From the NCBI GenBank assembly GCA_015227615.1, contig JAALGZ010000031.1, forward strand, positions 1-64,000: a DNA stretch of 64,000 nucleotides, given 5' to 3'. The position numbers and the translations under genes are program-made. Source of the DNA: Labyrinthula sp. Ha (Eukaryota > Sar > Bigyra > Labyrinthulida > Labyrinthulaceae). The notes below the pieces were generated by a model. The model was not told the origin of the DNA. It worked only from the letters and a program-made list of their open reading frames with translations, and searched no databases. Below, one piece after another: positions 49,101 through 59,432 of the stretch; positions within the stretch are counted from its first letter, which is position 1; every line of letters begins with the position of its first letter.

Positions 49101-51748
49101 AATAAATGTCTTTGGCCATTTAAGTTTTGTTTTATAATGAAAGTCCAATCATTGCTTTTGGTTGCTGAGTTTGTCCAACACGCAGAAGTTTAAGCCTTTT
49201 CTTATTATGAACCGTTGAGTTTTAACTGCTTAGTTTATGTGTTGTTGCAGGCAGTACCAGTAGTGTGACCAATTGGACCGTGTTTCATATATGTCTGTTT
49301 ATAAATTCTCCGGCTCACAACTATAATAACAATCACCTCAACTTGCAGAACTATTATATTAAACTCTAACGCCCTTTCCTAATTTATCTAGAAAACTGAA
49401 TATGTACTTAGCTTATTAATTAGCACTAACTGTTACAAGAAGCTTCAAGAAGAAATAATATAATATTTAAATAATGCGGAGTTGTGAAAATGATAGTTAT
49501 ACTATTTGTGGCTAAATCTTGGGTAAACACTGTATTATTACTGATCAGGTGTTATGGAGTGTAAAAATTTTTATAATAACGTATGTTGTTAATGTGTTTT
49601 GTACAGAAGAGAACTTATGAACATTTCTAATGTTTGTTCTAAACCTTTTTTTGCGCAGTTTACTGATCTTCAACTAATATAAATTCAAACGAAACATCAT
49701 GAAAGAAAAAACAGATGTCCGTAATGTTTCCAGACCTTGGAAATTTAATGAGTCTTATTTTCTGATTTATTTGTTTAATTTCTTAAAGATCGAAACATAG
49801 ATCACATGTCTTACTTGTATAACTAATTTATTCGCTAGTACTATATTGATATCTCCTTTTAAATTGTGAGAGCCTACTTCTTATGATTCTACAGAGAAAG
49901 ATACATGATTTTTAGGCGATATGTTGCATAGAAGATATTCGCTACCTATGACATGGAACCTGTCTTTTAAATCCTTTAGTGGTTTTGAACAGTTTTTTAT
50001 ATATCTAAAACTGAACAATTAGTTTTTCACTTAGTCTTAACACATATTTTCTTCATCTTTTGGAAGCTAAAGTTTAGGTGCAAATGATTTGTTTCGACCT
50101 AATCGTCATATGAAGCTAAATGCTGTTCAAACTTTAACTCTTACATTTCATTTCTATTATTTGGACTATCATTGTCTTCTTCTTGCAAGATGTTCATTTT
50201 GTTCACACAGATGAATTGAATGGAACGAATTCAAATTTGTGACTCTTAGCGTCGCACTCCCAGTGAGCATTGTCTTTGTCAGCATATGATGGCAGCTTCT
50301 GTTCAAATTCTCCACATTATAAGCAATGCTTTTTGGTTGGAAATTGTTGGAGTTCTTCATTTAAGTCTTAATTACACTTTAATGTATCGCTTTGGAAGAT
50401 ATGAACTCTGGGTAGAACAAAACAATGCTGGCAACTACCTTCAAGAAGTAGAACATTGTCTCATTTCACGTTTTGTTCATGGAGATGGTTTTTTGAAGGT
50501 GGAATTTATTTTCAGGATGGTTGTACATTAGTGCTTCAATGATTTTTCCACTGTCTCTTTCTCCAGAAAACTTGAATTCTGCAAATTTTTTTCCAAATAA
50601 ATTTAAATAGAAGTTGAGGTTGCGATATTGAATCTTTGGAAGTCGTATTTTCAGGGGAACTTTTGATCCTTGCTTATCTTTCTCCTAGTAAAGCTCAATG
50701 GGGTTATTGCCCTGGAATAGTACTTTTGAGCTAACAATGTAGTGGACTAAGCTCACTTTCTTAGTCAGCCTGAGGATATGTTTAACTGTATTGATTCGAT
50801 AGCTAATTGAATCTTTTCTTCATTAAAATGCTGTTCACCATATTGACAAGGTACTACATCGTTATCGACCTTAAAAATGTGTGCATTCCATGAATCTTTC
50901 ATTAAGTTTAAACGATTCTTGCTAAGGGTTTTGTATAATTCTTCACTGCAACAGTGCTGAGTTGATTTGATCTTTAGACTTTGGATATTCAAATTCTAGC
51001 TACTTTAGAGTGTTTTACTTCTCGTTGGACTAGCTAGGGCGGATGTACTTGGTAATTAGTATGCACTGAAAGAAGTTTCGTTCCAAGATAACCCAGGCAT
51101 GATGCTTGCCAGTTTTTGAAGATGACTCGCTGCGCACCTAATTTTGGTAACTGGTTATTTTATTTTGCATAATTAATAGTTCTTCTGTTTTCGTTTCATG
51201 AATTGTTTTTTTATCATTTTCGTGTTTTGGTTATAATGGTACTCGTTTGATTACGTATGGTGACCGGCAATATGAGTAGGTGTCAATATATAGGTGCAAA
51301 GGACGGCATCAATTAAAATAACTGAAACGTACAAGTAAGCAAAATATTCGGTGAATCTAGCTAGTATTGCGTAAAGAATTCCAAATGAGAAATTTAATAG
51401 TTTATTCATTCTTACATCTCCTGGATTGGTTCAATCTCAGGTAAATATGATGTTTTTCAAGTAAAGTTTATCTTAAAGATGATAAAGGATGTGATTTATA
51501 CACTCAGGATATTTTCTCTTACTGCCAGATACTCTTAGAACCTGCTTTATCCCGATCTTGACTCATCTCTTGTTGGCTATTAAATTCTTAGCCTATTGGC
51601 GTATGTTATATTTTTGATTGTGCTCACTAATAAGTTATGGTAATACCAGCCTATGAAAACTGAACTAATTCTCAAGGGACTACATGAACTATTTACATAG
51701 TAAATACATCAACCTCAATATAATTTTTAATAACATATTGTATACTAG
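46134..51748. other. intergenic, 5.6 kb, no gene recognised
   Basis: AT-rich with scattered short frames. Two local structures stand out: a GC-rich hairpin GCCCC-TAAT-GGGGC at 47588-47601 and three consecutive hairpins at 48386-48455. The 50160-51150 part has more even composition, like the spacer that holds the transposase relic, but I could not recognise a protein in it. Confidence 0.5.
48386..48455. other. cluster of three perfect hairpins
   Basis: ATTCC-TGT-GGAAT (48386-48398), TTATGTGCT-A-AGCACATAA (48401-48419) and CCGGGCATTA-loop 11-TAATGCCCGG (48425-48455) follow one another with 2-5 nt between them. The third is far more GC-rich than its surroundings. Function unknown: structured RNA, transposon end or protein-binding palindromes are all possible. 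Confidence 0.6.
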
Positions 51749-51905
51749 GACTATTAGTTTTGCAAAAATTTCTTTTAATAAATTTAGTGTGTTAATAACA
51801 GTTCATAGCCGAATGGGTCGACACGAGAAGGGAATAACCATAGAGAAAAAACTGGTGAACATCAGTTTACACCAGAACAAGAAAACCCACATGACAAGCT
51901 GAGGA
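51749..51905. repeat. conserved 3' flank of ST4
   Basis: Nearly identical to 37673-37829 (a few mismatches, for example CCCACATGACAAGC versus CCTACATGACAAAC), although the coding regions of ST4 and ST2 have clearly diverged further in. This suggests a gene-conversion tract or a constrained 3' element. Confidence 0.75.
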
Positions 51906-53042
51906 TTAATAACGAGTTCCAGCATCATAACATATTTGTTCAATTTTGTCTATACTCTTCTGAAGGTTTTTATATAGTCCCTTTGTGTCTTTTTTAGAAA
52001 AGGTTCGTCGCAAACCTTTTCGAGAATCATCATCTACACTAACTTTATAGTTTTCAACCTGAAACACATCTCCTCCTCCTTCTGGATTCAAATTAAAGAA
52101 ATCTCCAAAATTTTCAGGTAATGCTGGTAACTTATCATAATCAAAGCACTTATAAAACCGTGGATCAAGTCTATTCAATTGTTGTTGTATTAGATATTTT
52201 TCTGCAACGTGTTCATAAATTTCTTCAAGTTCTTCCCAATGACCAAATTTTCTTCGTATAGCAGTAGAAAGAAGAATATCTAATGCATTTCTATACATAA
52301 AAACCACTCTAAAATCCAAATGAATAGCTTCAAACATTTCTGCCAAAACTCTCACATCAGTAAAATCAGTCCTATGGCAAACATTTGTAAACCAATCATT
52401 CGGGTAACTAAGCATTCCAACCTCCATATTACACATAGTATTTATTATAACTGACCTTCTATTATTATCACTTGTCTTATTGGCAACGCTTAGAGCCATT
52501 TCCATATATCTGATTAGCCTCTCTGTTTGTTCTTCTTTAGTTACGTTGCTTCCAAATAAACCTTTTTGCATCCGATGGTGAGCAAGAGTAGATGCTTTTT
52601 TATCTGCTTTCACAGGTTTAGGTGGACATTCTGTATTATTTGAGGATTTAAACATAGGGCCGATGAAATGATGTCCCATTCCTTCTAAGCCAACAGCAAA
52701 AACGAATCTAACATCATCTCTAAATATTCTCTTGGACAACACTTGAGGAATTCCTGCAGCTTTGCTTGCTTGTTTTACAGATAGATGCATACATTCTGGC
52801 TTTTCTGCTGAATTTTCCCATCTAGATATCAGTCTCTCAGCGACTGCTTCTAACTTGGGATCATTCGGGTCGAAACTTTGCTCAAGAAGTTCTTCTGGAA
52901 CTTTTGCTTCAAGGTTTTCTTGCACAACAAGGTGTTTATAAAACGAATTTTCAGAATATGTTATGTAAAAGATAAGAGCAATAAAGAAAAAAAATGGAAC
53001 AAGACATCCAACTACCTTGTAATTCTTATCTTTTACCTTCAT
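51906..53042 (-). CDS. ST4: type II membrane sulfotransferase-like protein
   Basis: 378 residues from the ATG at 53042 (MKVKDKNYKVV), chosen because ST5 begins the same way; the open frame extends upstream without a homologous start. The membrane segment is at ~10-28 (CLVPFFFFIALIFYITY). Motifs are VGLEGMGHHFIGPMF and FMYRNALDILLSTAIRR. The stem is shorter than in ST5. The last ~24 residues are identical to ST2 and ST3, and the identity continues into the 3' flank, so this end has exchanged sequence with the ST2/ST3 side of the array. The rest of the protein is closest to ST5. Confidence 0.65.
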   Translation of the reverse strand: MKVKDKNYKVVGCLVPFFFFIALIFYITYSENSFYKHLVVQENLEAKVPEELLEQSFDPNDPKLEAVAERLISRWENSAEKPECMHLSVKQASKAAGIPQVLSKRIFRDDVRFVFAVGLEGMGHHFIGPMFKSSNNTECPPKPVKADKKASTLAHHRMQKGLFGSNVTKEEQTERLIRYMEMALSVANKTSDNNRRSVIINTMCNMEVGMLSYPNDWFTNVCHRTDFTDVRVLAEMFEAIHLDFRVVFMYRNALDILLSTAIRRKFGHWEELEEIYEHVAEKYLIQQQLNRLDPRFYKCFDYDKLPALPENFGDFFNLNPEGGGDVFQVENYKVSVDDDSRKGLRRTFSKKDTKGLYKNLQKSIDKIEQICYDAGTRY

Positions 53043-55584
53043 TCTTCTGTTTATAAATGTTTCAGACATAAAATTTTGGAAAATTCTAAAGCAGTAATTT
53101 ACCGGAGTTTTCGACAATAAGGTCACGAAGTATATTAAAAAAAAGAAGAAAAACTAAACCCTTACGAACCATTGAATAATATGTTCCATCTATAGAAACT
53201 ATATTGAGCTAAGTAAAATATTGAAAATTCTATTTAAATTTTTTAATCACTGAGCAATTAAGGAAAGATTGGAAAATTAGTCACGCTAACATGGTACACT
53301 ACTAAAGATGCAAATTTATCCCTGCTTATTAGTCTCTGAAATATCTAGAGATTTATAATTGACAACTAGAAAAGTATATGAACCAATATGTTTTTTTTTG
53401 CTACTACCAAAATCTCCTGTGTTAACAAATTAACCTTTCCTTGAGATACTGATTTGTATTCCTCATTATATGACTACCGCCTTCGTATTTGCATATTAAT
53501 ATTATTGAAGCAAATTAATCAATCGTTATCACTCCTAACATATAACTTTATTTATCCTTATCGTCATATTGCATCGTGATATATATTTTAGGTAACCTAA
53601 TCAGCTAATATTCACTAATTTTCATTGTTCGGCTTTCCTTAGTTTCGCCATCACGAGGTGGTTACTCTTTTCTTTTGAAAATCTAATTTATATTTGGTTG
53701 ATTTGCATCATTTCATTAAATTGAACGAAAATCTTATACAAGTTAATTATTTTGGCTTTTCTGGCTCCCCGCCAAGATCTTTCTTCTAAGTTGTGGAGAT
53801 TACCCAAGAGGTGTGTGATGTTCTCGACCTTATCAAACCTTTTCTCATTGATGCGGATAAAAAATGTCTTTTTTTATTTCTACAGACCCAGTAAACTAGT
53901 TCATCTAGCACAACATTGCTTCCATACAACATTAAGCTTAGATAAATTAGTTTAGATACCAGAGAAGATTTGGAATTTAACCTCAAACTTCTGGGACGTA
54001 CGAGCAAATTTCTATCCATCTTAAACTGTAACGTTCATACGAGTGTGCCAAACTTGACAATTTCCTTTTTTTATTTATCAGCTGGCCTTAACAGAAGATC
54101 ATATGCATGTAGACCATTCGTAAGTGTTTTGTTCATACCAGCTTAGACACGACATCAGGAACAAGACCATATTACAAATTCTGAGTATAGAATGTGTTCA
54201 ACCTCCAGAGACAATAAGGTTAGTTATCCTGAATTTATGAAAATGTTCAGATCTTTTATGAGTACATCAACAGAAAAGCAGGTAATCCCTTAATAAGTTC
54301 AGATGACTATCCATATATGGTAAAGGTTTGGGAGCAAAAATCAGGCTAAGTCTGTAGTTTTTCCCCAGAGTTCACTCCATGTTTGACTTTGTCCACAGTA
54401 AAAGAAGTGAGTATTCCATTAATCAAATTTAAATGAAATATCTTTTAATATCTCAAATGAGCTTGACTACAGAAACTACTCTTTGCGTCTAAACCTCATT
54501 ATATGGATTTCAGGATTAAAAACTTTTTTGAACATTATGATTACTTAGCGCACCTCTACAATTTAATGCTGTTATTTTTCTTATCTACCTCTCAAACTAA
54601 TATTTTTGGTTCAAAAAGATACGACATTTGCACAGGAGGATACAGGTGATCAACCCAGAAAGCAAGTAAAAGGTTATACTCTTCACTTATCTAACAGAAG
54701 TGGAAATAACGAACTATAAAGATCTATTAGTTTGGGCCTAAGCTTCTCAACAGGCATCCATGCTCAGTAACTAAGTTCATAGAACGCTTTTGTATCTCTG
54801 TAAAGATCATGCAATAACCCAGAATGTATCAGCCAAATTATGTTGTTTGGGCATGAAATGTTACTGCATCACTTCCTATGTATTACTTATACTCTTAGCA
54901 GTCTTTTTCACTATTTTTTGGTTGGTGAAATTATGTAAAGAGAAATCTAAAAATAGAATTTTAATCTTCTTGACCGTGCTGTTGCGTTTGGCGCACGAAA
55001 CGTAAATCTTATTGGATGACATTTCTTATGTCCGTGCAAGATCACATTTACTAACAAGAAGCCATTTAGTGATAATCCTAGGAAGTAAAATAAATTTAAG
55101 TCTCATTTTTTGGCTTAGCATCTCCCAAGCATGTGCGTAAGAATTAAGTCTTGAATACAACCTCTTTTACTTTGAAATCGTGATAAAATAAGCCATCAAT
55201 TAAATATATCCTACAAATTTCTCTCGAAGAAAACGTTTTATTCAAATACTTCTATAGTTTAAATCAGTTAATTACCAAAGCTTTGACGGCATATGAGAAA
55301 ATATTTGGATTTTCCATTTGCAACAAAGGTATAAGGATGGTATAAAGGACGCGTATTACAAAATGAAAGGCCATCAGTACAACTGTAACAAACAGCGTAG
55401 CATCTAATGGAAAAGATAGCAAAGGGATTTGATTTTCTATTTTTGAATATTTAGTAGTTAGAAGCTTAGACTAAAATACGCCCACTTCAAGTCATAACCT
55501 GTAGTCTTATACTTCAATAGCACTTGATACCTTCAAATAAACCTAACATAAAAATGTGAAGGAATTTAGTAAAAGTTTTCAAGC
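53043..55584. other. intergenic, 2.5 kb, nothing recognised
   Basis: AT-rich, only short frames without recognisable content; no RNA gene or repeat pair seen. Confidence 0.6.
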
Positions 55585-56790
55585 TCAATATTGTGTCCCA
55601 GTGTCTTTGCATATTTTTTCTACCTTGTCAATACTTTTCTGAAGATTTTTATACAGCTTTTTTCGATCCCTTTGAGAGTATGTTTGTTGAAGTCTTTTCC
55701 GAGACATCTCATTTACTGTGACTCGATAAGTTGTCACTTTAAACTCACCACCCTTTTCAGGATTGAGATTAAAAAATTCACCAAAACCTTGAGGTAATTT
55801 TGGTAATTTATCATAGTCAAAACACTTGTAAAATGCTGGGTCGAGCCTGTTCATCTGCTCTTTAATTATATATTTTTCTGTAATATGCTCATAAATCCCT
55901 TCTAGTTCTCCCCAACGACCCATTCCTCTTCTTACTGAGGTAGAAAGAAGAACATCCAGAGCATTTCTGTACATGAAAATAACTCGAAAATCCAAGTTTA
56001 TAGCTTCAAACATTTCTGCCAGAACTCTCACATCCACAAAATCAGTTTTGTGGCATTTATTTGTCATGAAATCATTCGGGTAACTCAGCATACCAACCTT
56101 CATTCCACACATAGTATTAATCATAACCGATCTTCTACCGTGAGCTGTTCTCTTGTTAGCAACCCCAAGCGCCATCTCCATATATTTGATCAGCCTATCT
56201 TTTTGCTCATCTCTAGTCGCATTACTTCCAAATAAACCCTTCTTCATATTATCATGGGCTAGAGTAGATGCTTTTCCATCATCATCTACGGGAAGAGGTG
56301 GGCACTCTGAATTCCGTGAGGATTTGAACATCGGACCAATGAAATGATGCCCGATTCCTTCTAGTCCAACAGCAAAAACAAACCTTACATCATCTTTAAA
56401 AACCTTCTTTGGCAAAACTAGAGGAATACCTTCGGTTATGTTTGCTTCTTTTGCAGAGAGGTGCATACAACCAGGTTTCTCAGCTGAGTTTCCCCACCCA
56501 CTGAGTAACCTTTCAGCTACTTCTTCTAATTTTGGGTCATTTGGATCAAACATTGGCTCAACAGGTTGATCGATCTTGGGTGGTTCAGATTCGTACTCAA
56601 TTGTTGCAGACTGAGAATCTTCTTTGCTAGATCCCGAAATCTCTTCCACGGTTTTCGCTTCTAGGTTCTCTTGCGGCACAAGGTGCTTATAGAAAGAGTT
56701 CTCAGAGTATGTGACATACAAAATAATAGCAGCAAACAAGACAAATGGAACAAGACATCCAACAACCTTATAATTCTCCTTAACCTTCAT
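55585..56790 (-). CDS. ST5: type II membrane sulfotransferase-like protein
   Basis: 401 residues from the ATG at 56790. The membrane segment is at ~9-27 (CLVPFVLFAAIILYVTY). The stem is longer than in ST4 by an acidic Ser/Glu-rich insertion (SGSSKEDSQSATIEYES). Motifs are VGLEGIGHHFIGPMF and FMYRNALDVLLSTSVRR. The C-terminus, KDTGTQY, resembles YDAGTRY of ST2 to ST4. It does not share the conserved 3' flank of ST2 to ST4, so that sequence is not a family-wide terminator. Start and end are unambiguous and no lesion is seen. Confidence 0.65.
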   Translation of the reverse strand: MKVKENYKVVGCLVPFVLFAAIILYVTYSENSFYKHLVPQENLEAKTVEEISGSSKEDSQSATIEYESEPPKIDQPVEPMFDPNDPKLEEVAERLLSGWGNSAEKPGCMHLSAKEANITEGIPLVLPKKVFKDDVRFVFAVGLEGIGHHFIGPMFKSSRNSECPPLPVDDDGKASTLAHDNMKKGLFGSNATRDEQKDRLIKYMEMALGVANKRTAHGRRSVMINTMCGMKVGMLSYPNDFMTNKCHKTDFVDVRVLAEMFEAINLDFRVIFMYRNALDVLLSTSVRRGMGRWGELEGIYEHITEKYIIKEQMNRLDPAFYKCFDYDKLPKLPQGFGEFFNLNPEKGGEFKVTTYRVTVNEMSRKRLQQTYSQRDRKKLYKNLQKSIDKVEKICKDTGTQY

Positions 56791-57178
56791 TCTTCTCTGT
56801 CCAAAGTAAATGTTTCATACAAATATTTTGGGAAATTAGAGTTATATTACTACCGTAACCCTCGTCTATAAGCTAAGTTCCTATGATACTGGAATAAACA
56901 ATAAAAGGAACCTCTTCAAGAACAAAAACCTTAAAACATGTGTTTAGGCAATACTTATCAACAGTATTTTAGTATTTTGGTATTAAAATATATTTTATCT
57001 TAATTTACTCGAAGTATTCGGTTTCAAGGGTGAACAGAACTAGGAAGCCAAATTACGACTACAACACATTAACTAAGAGGAAACAATATAGTATTACACT
57101 AAAACAAAAACGACGATATTTCACAAAGTTCTAATACTTTGACAATGCGAGAAATGAGAAAAAGTAAATCAAGTATGA
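56791..57178. other. intergenic between ST5 and the small basic gene
   Basis: 388 bp of AT-rich sequence; it should contain the ST5 promoter. No motif recognised. Confidence 0.5.
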
Positions 57179-57784
57179 TCAAACGCCCAGTTTTTGCGAT
57201 TTAGAGATAGTTAGACGCATTTTCACTGCTAAAGGTAAGGCTGATTCTTTCAAAGTTGTTTCTGTCCTCATATTTTCTTTTTCCCATGTTTCATATCTAG
57301 AAGGACACTCCACCTTTTGCGATTTCTCTTCATCAGCACAATGTTCCTCTTGGCCTTTGTGTTTCTTGTTCATCTCTACCTTTTTTTCTTCTTGTGTTCC
57401 TTCATCTCTGAAAAAGGAGTCTTGTGTGTGTAAACTATACACTTCCACAAAGTCACGTTCCTCCTTTGCTCTTGAGCGTTTTGTAGGAGTAGCTACATAA
57501 CTGTGTCCTTCCCTCCTTTTCATTTGAAGTTAATCTTCTTCAACCGTATCCAATACCACCTCTTTGTTTTCGTCTCTCAGTTCTTCTTTCTTATCAATGA
57601 AACCGGACTTCCATGAGTTCGAAATTTCGTCAGACACCTTAGATGGAGCAAATTTTACACTTTCATCCCTAGTCAACGCTGAGTCTCTCTTCCGCAACCT
57701 TCTTATAATGCTTTGCCAAGATTTTGGAATAAATACTTTCACTATTTTCCTTTTTTTTTTCCTATAGTTTGTCTCACTACTCAT
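57179..57784 (-). pseudogene. Lys/Arg/Glu-rich hypothetical protein split by one in-frame TAA
   Basis: Two coding blocks lie in the same frame. The first starts at the ATG at 57784 (MSSETNYRKKKRKIVKV, 84 residues) with a KKKRK cluster like a nuclear localisation signal. It ends at TAA 57530-57532. Two codons later an ATG at 57523 opens the second block of 114 residues (MKRREGHSYVATPTKRSRAKEE), rich in Glu, Lys and Gln. Either this is one gene with a nonsense codon or readthrough, or two tiny genes. I found no GT-AG pair of suitable length that would remove the stop and keep the frame. No family recognised; a nuclear role is only suggested by composition. It sits between ST5 and ST6 on the same strand. 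Confidence 0.4.
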
Positions 57785-58217
57785 TGTCCGCCTTTTAATT
57801 ATATTTTGCAATTTTTACCGGTGTCTTTTATACCCTTAAACAGCACAACAGTTTAGTTTCAAACTTTGCTGAAGCTATTAATATAGATGAACAAAAGAGA
57901 TAGAAAGCTCCAAGTGTGCCTAAACTCCTACTATTGTGGGCATTTTGCTTGAGCTCTCTTATCACTCTGCAGTCGCTATTTTATTTCCTATGACCGGATA
58001 TTACACCTATTCGGGACAAGAACACATAATATGTTTCCGCAAGAGGCGGCTAATCAAGGGTCTAACGAAGACACCGTTCTCTAATAATAATACGATTGTT
58101 AGGTAGTCAACTTAACGGGGGAAATAGTGTGAGAATAAAGAAAGACTTGACTGCAACAATACACTACAAAGTATAATGAATAAATAAAAATAAAACCAGT
58201 CGATAAACAGTGAACTA
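57785..58217. other. intergenic between small basic gene and ST6
   Basis: 433 bp with no recognised feature. Confidence 0.5.
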
Positions 58218-59432
58218 TCAAGAATATGTTGTACCAGTGTTTGAACATATATGTTTTAGCTTGTTTATAATAGTTTGCAGTTCCTTATAGCGTTCCTTCT
58301 CGTCAATCTTCACATAGGTTTCTCTTAGAGATACTCGTTCAACTTCCTCTACACTTTCTTCAAAGTTGTGAACCCGAAATTCCTCGCCATTAGGTCCTGC
58401 CAGATTAAAGAATTCTCCAAAATTATTAGGAAGTTCAGGCAACCTATCATAGTCAAAGCACTTGAAGAACTTTGGATCAATCCGTAGAAGCTGTTGCTGG
58501 ATTATAAACTTCTCAGTTGTGTGCTGATAAATATCTTCCAGCTCATCCCAAAGCCCAAATTTCCTTCGTATGGAAGTAGATAGCAAGATATCAAGCGCGT
58601 TCCTATACATGACAACTATGCGTAGATCTAAACCCAAAGCCTCAAATATTTCTGCTAACACTCTGATATCTATAAAATCTGTTCTGTGACAGCGATTCCA
58701 AATATGATCATTTGGATAGCTTAACATTCCAACATGCATGGGACACATCGTATTAATCACCACGGATCGTTTTTGTTTCGTAGAAAATTTATTCGCCACG
58801 TTAACCAGCATTTCCATGTACTTTATCAACCGCTCTCTTTGAAAAGTGAAGTTACTACTACTTCCAAATAAACCCTTTGTCATCTGATCATAAGCAAGTG
58901 TACTTGCATACTCATCTTCTTTAACAGGTGCTGGAAGACATTCTGATGATTTTGAAGATTTGAACATTGGTCCAAGAAAGTGATGTCCCATACCTTCAAG
59001 TCCAACAGAAAAAACAAACCTAACGGTGATATTAAACTGAGCCTTTTGTAAGACTTCTTGGATTTTTCTTGTTTTATTTGAAGGCTTTGAAGAAAGATGC
59101 ATGCAATCAGGAGTTTCAGCTCCATTTGTCCATCTAGAAAGGAGAAAATCTGCTAATGCGGATATGTTGTTGTTGTTAATCGAGAGGTCCAAAGGATAAA
59201 AACTTGTTTTTGAGTGTGAATATTGTGTTATTTGGTTTGATTTCGAGCAGTTACTTCTAGAATTCTCTCTGTCAATATCAATTCCTTTGAATATTGTTTT
59301 AGCTTGTAGAAACTCTCTTGGTCGAAGGCTGGGGTGAAGGGAACTACTAGAGAGAAATATAACTAGGAAGAAGAACATAAGAAAAAATGAAAATATCATC
59401 ATACGAGATGGGTTGAGTAATTTTTCGTTCAT
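58218..59432 (-). CDS. ST6: type II membrane sulfotransferase-like protein
   Basis: 404 residues, the most diverged member. The membrane segment is at ~11-29 (MMIFSFFLMFFFLVIFLSSSS). The stem is polar and contains Asn-x-Ser/Thr sites. Motifs are VGLEGMGHHFLGPMF and VMYRNALDILLSTSIRR, so both proposed PAPS-site motifs are kept although the stem and C-terminus differ. CMHLS, NTMCPMHVGMLSYP and KCFDYDRLPELP match the other members. It lies at the array's outer (right) end and is transcribed leftwards like the others. As the least similar copy, it may be the oldest split in the family. Confidence 0.65.
   Translation of the reverse strand: MNEKLLNPSRMMIFSFFLMFFFLVIFLSSSSLHPSLRPREFLQAKTIFKGIDIDRENSRSNCSKSNQITQYSHSKTSFYPLDLSINNNNISALADFLLSRWTNGAETPDCMHLSSKPSNKTRKIQEVLQKAQFNITVRFVFSVGLEGMGHHFLGPMFKSSKSSECLPAPVKEDEYASTLAYDQMTKGLFGSSSNFTFQRERLIKYMEMLVNVANKFSTKQKRSVVINTMCPMHVGMLSYPNDHIWNRCHRTDFIDIRVLAEIFEALGLDLRIVVMYRNALDILLSTSIRRKFGLWDELEDIYQHTTEKFIIQQQLLRIDPKFFKCFDYDRLPELPNNFGEFFNLAGPNGEEFRVHNFEESVEEVERVSLRETYVKIDEKERYKELQTIINKLKHICSNTGTTYS

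Noticed and set aside
51684-51902. Plus-strand 72-codon frame beside ST4
   Set aside because: Only its last ~30 codons are shared with the ST2/ST3 flanks, and the rest is not conserved; more likely a by-product of the conserved flank.
57500-57545. A tiny intron removing the TAA of the small basic gene
   Set aside because: Available GT-AG pairs are 29-52 nt but none keeps the downstream frame.
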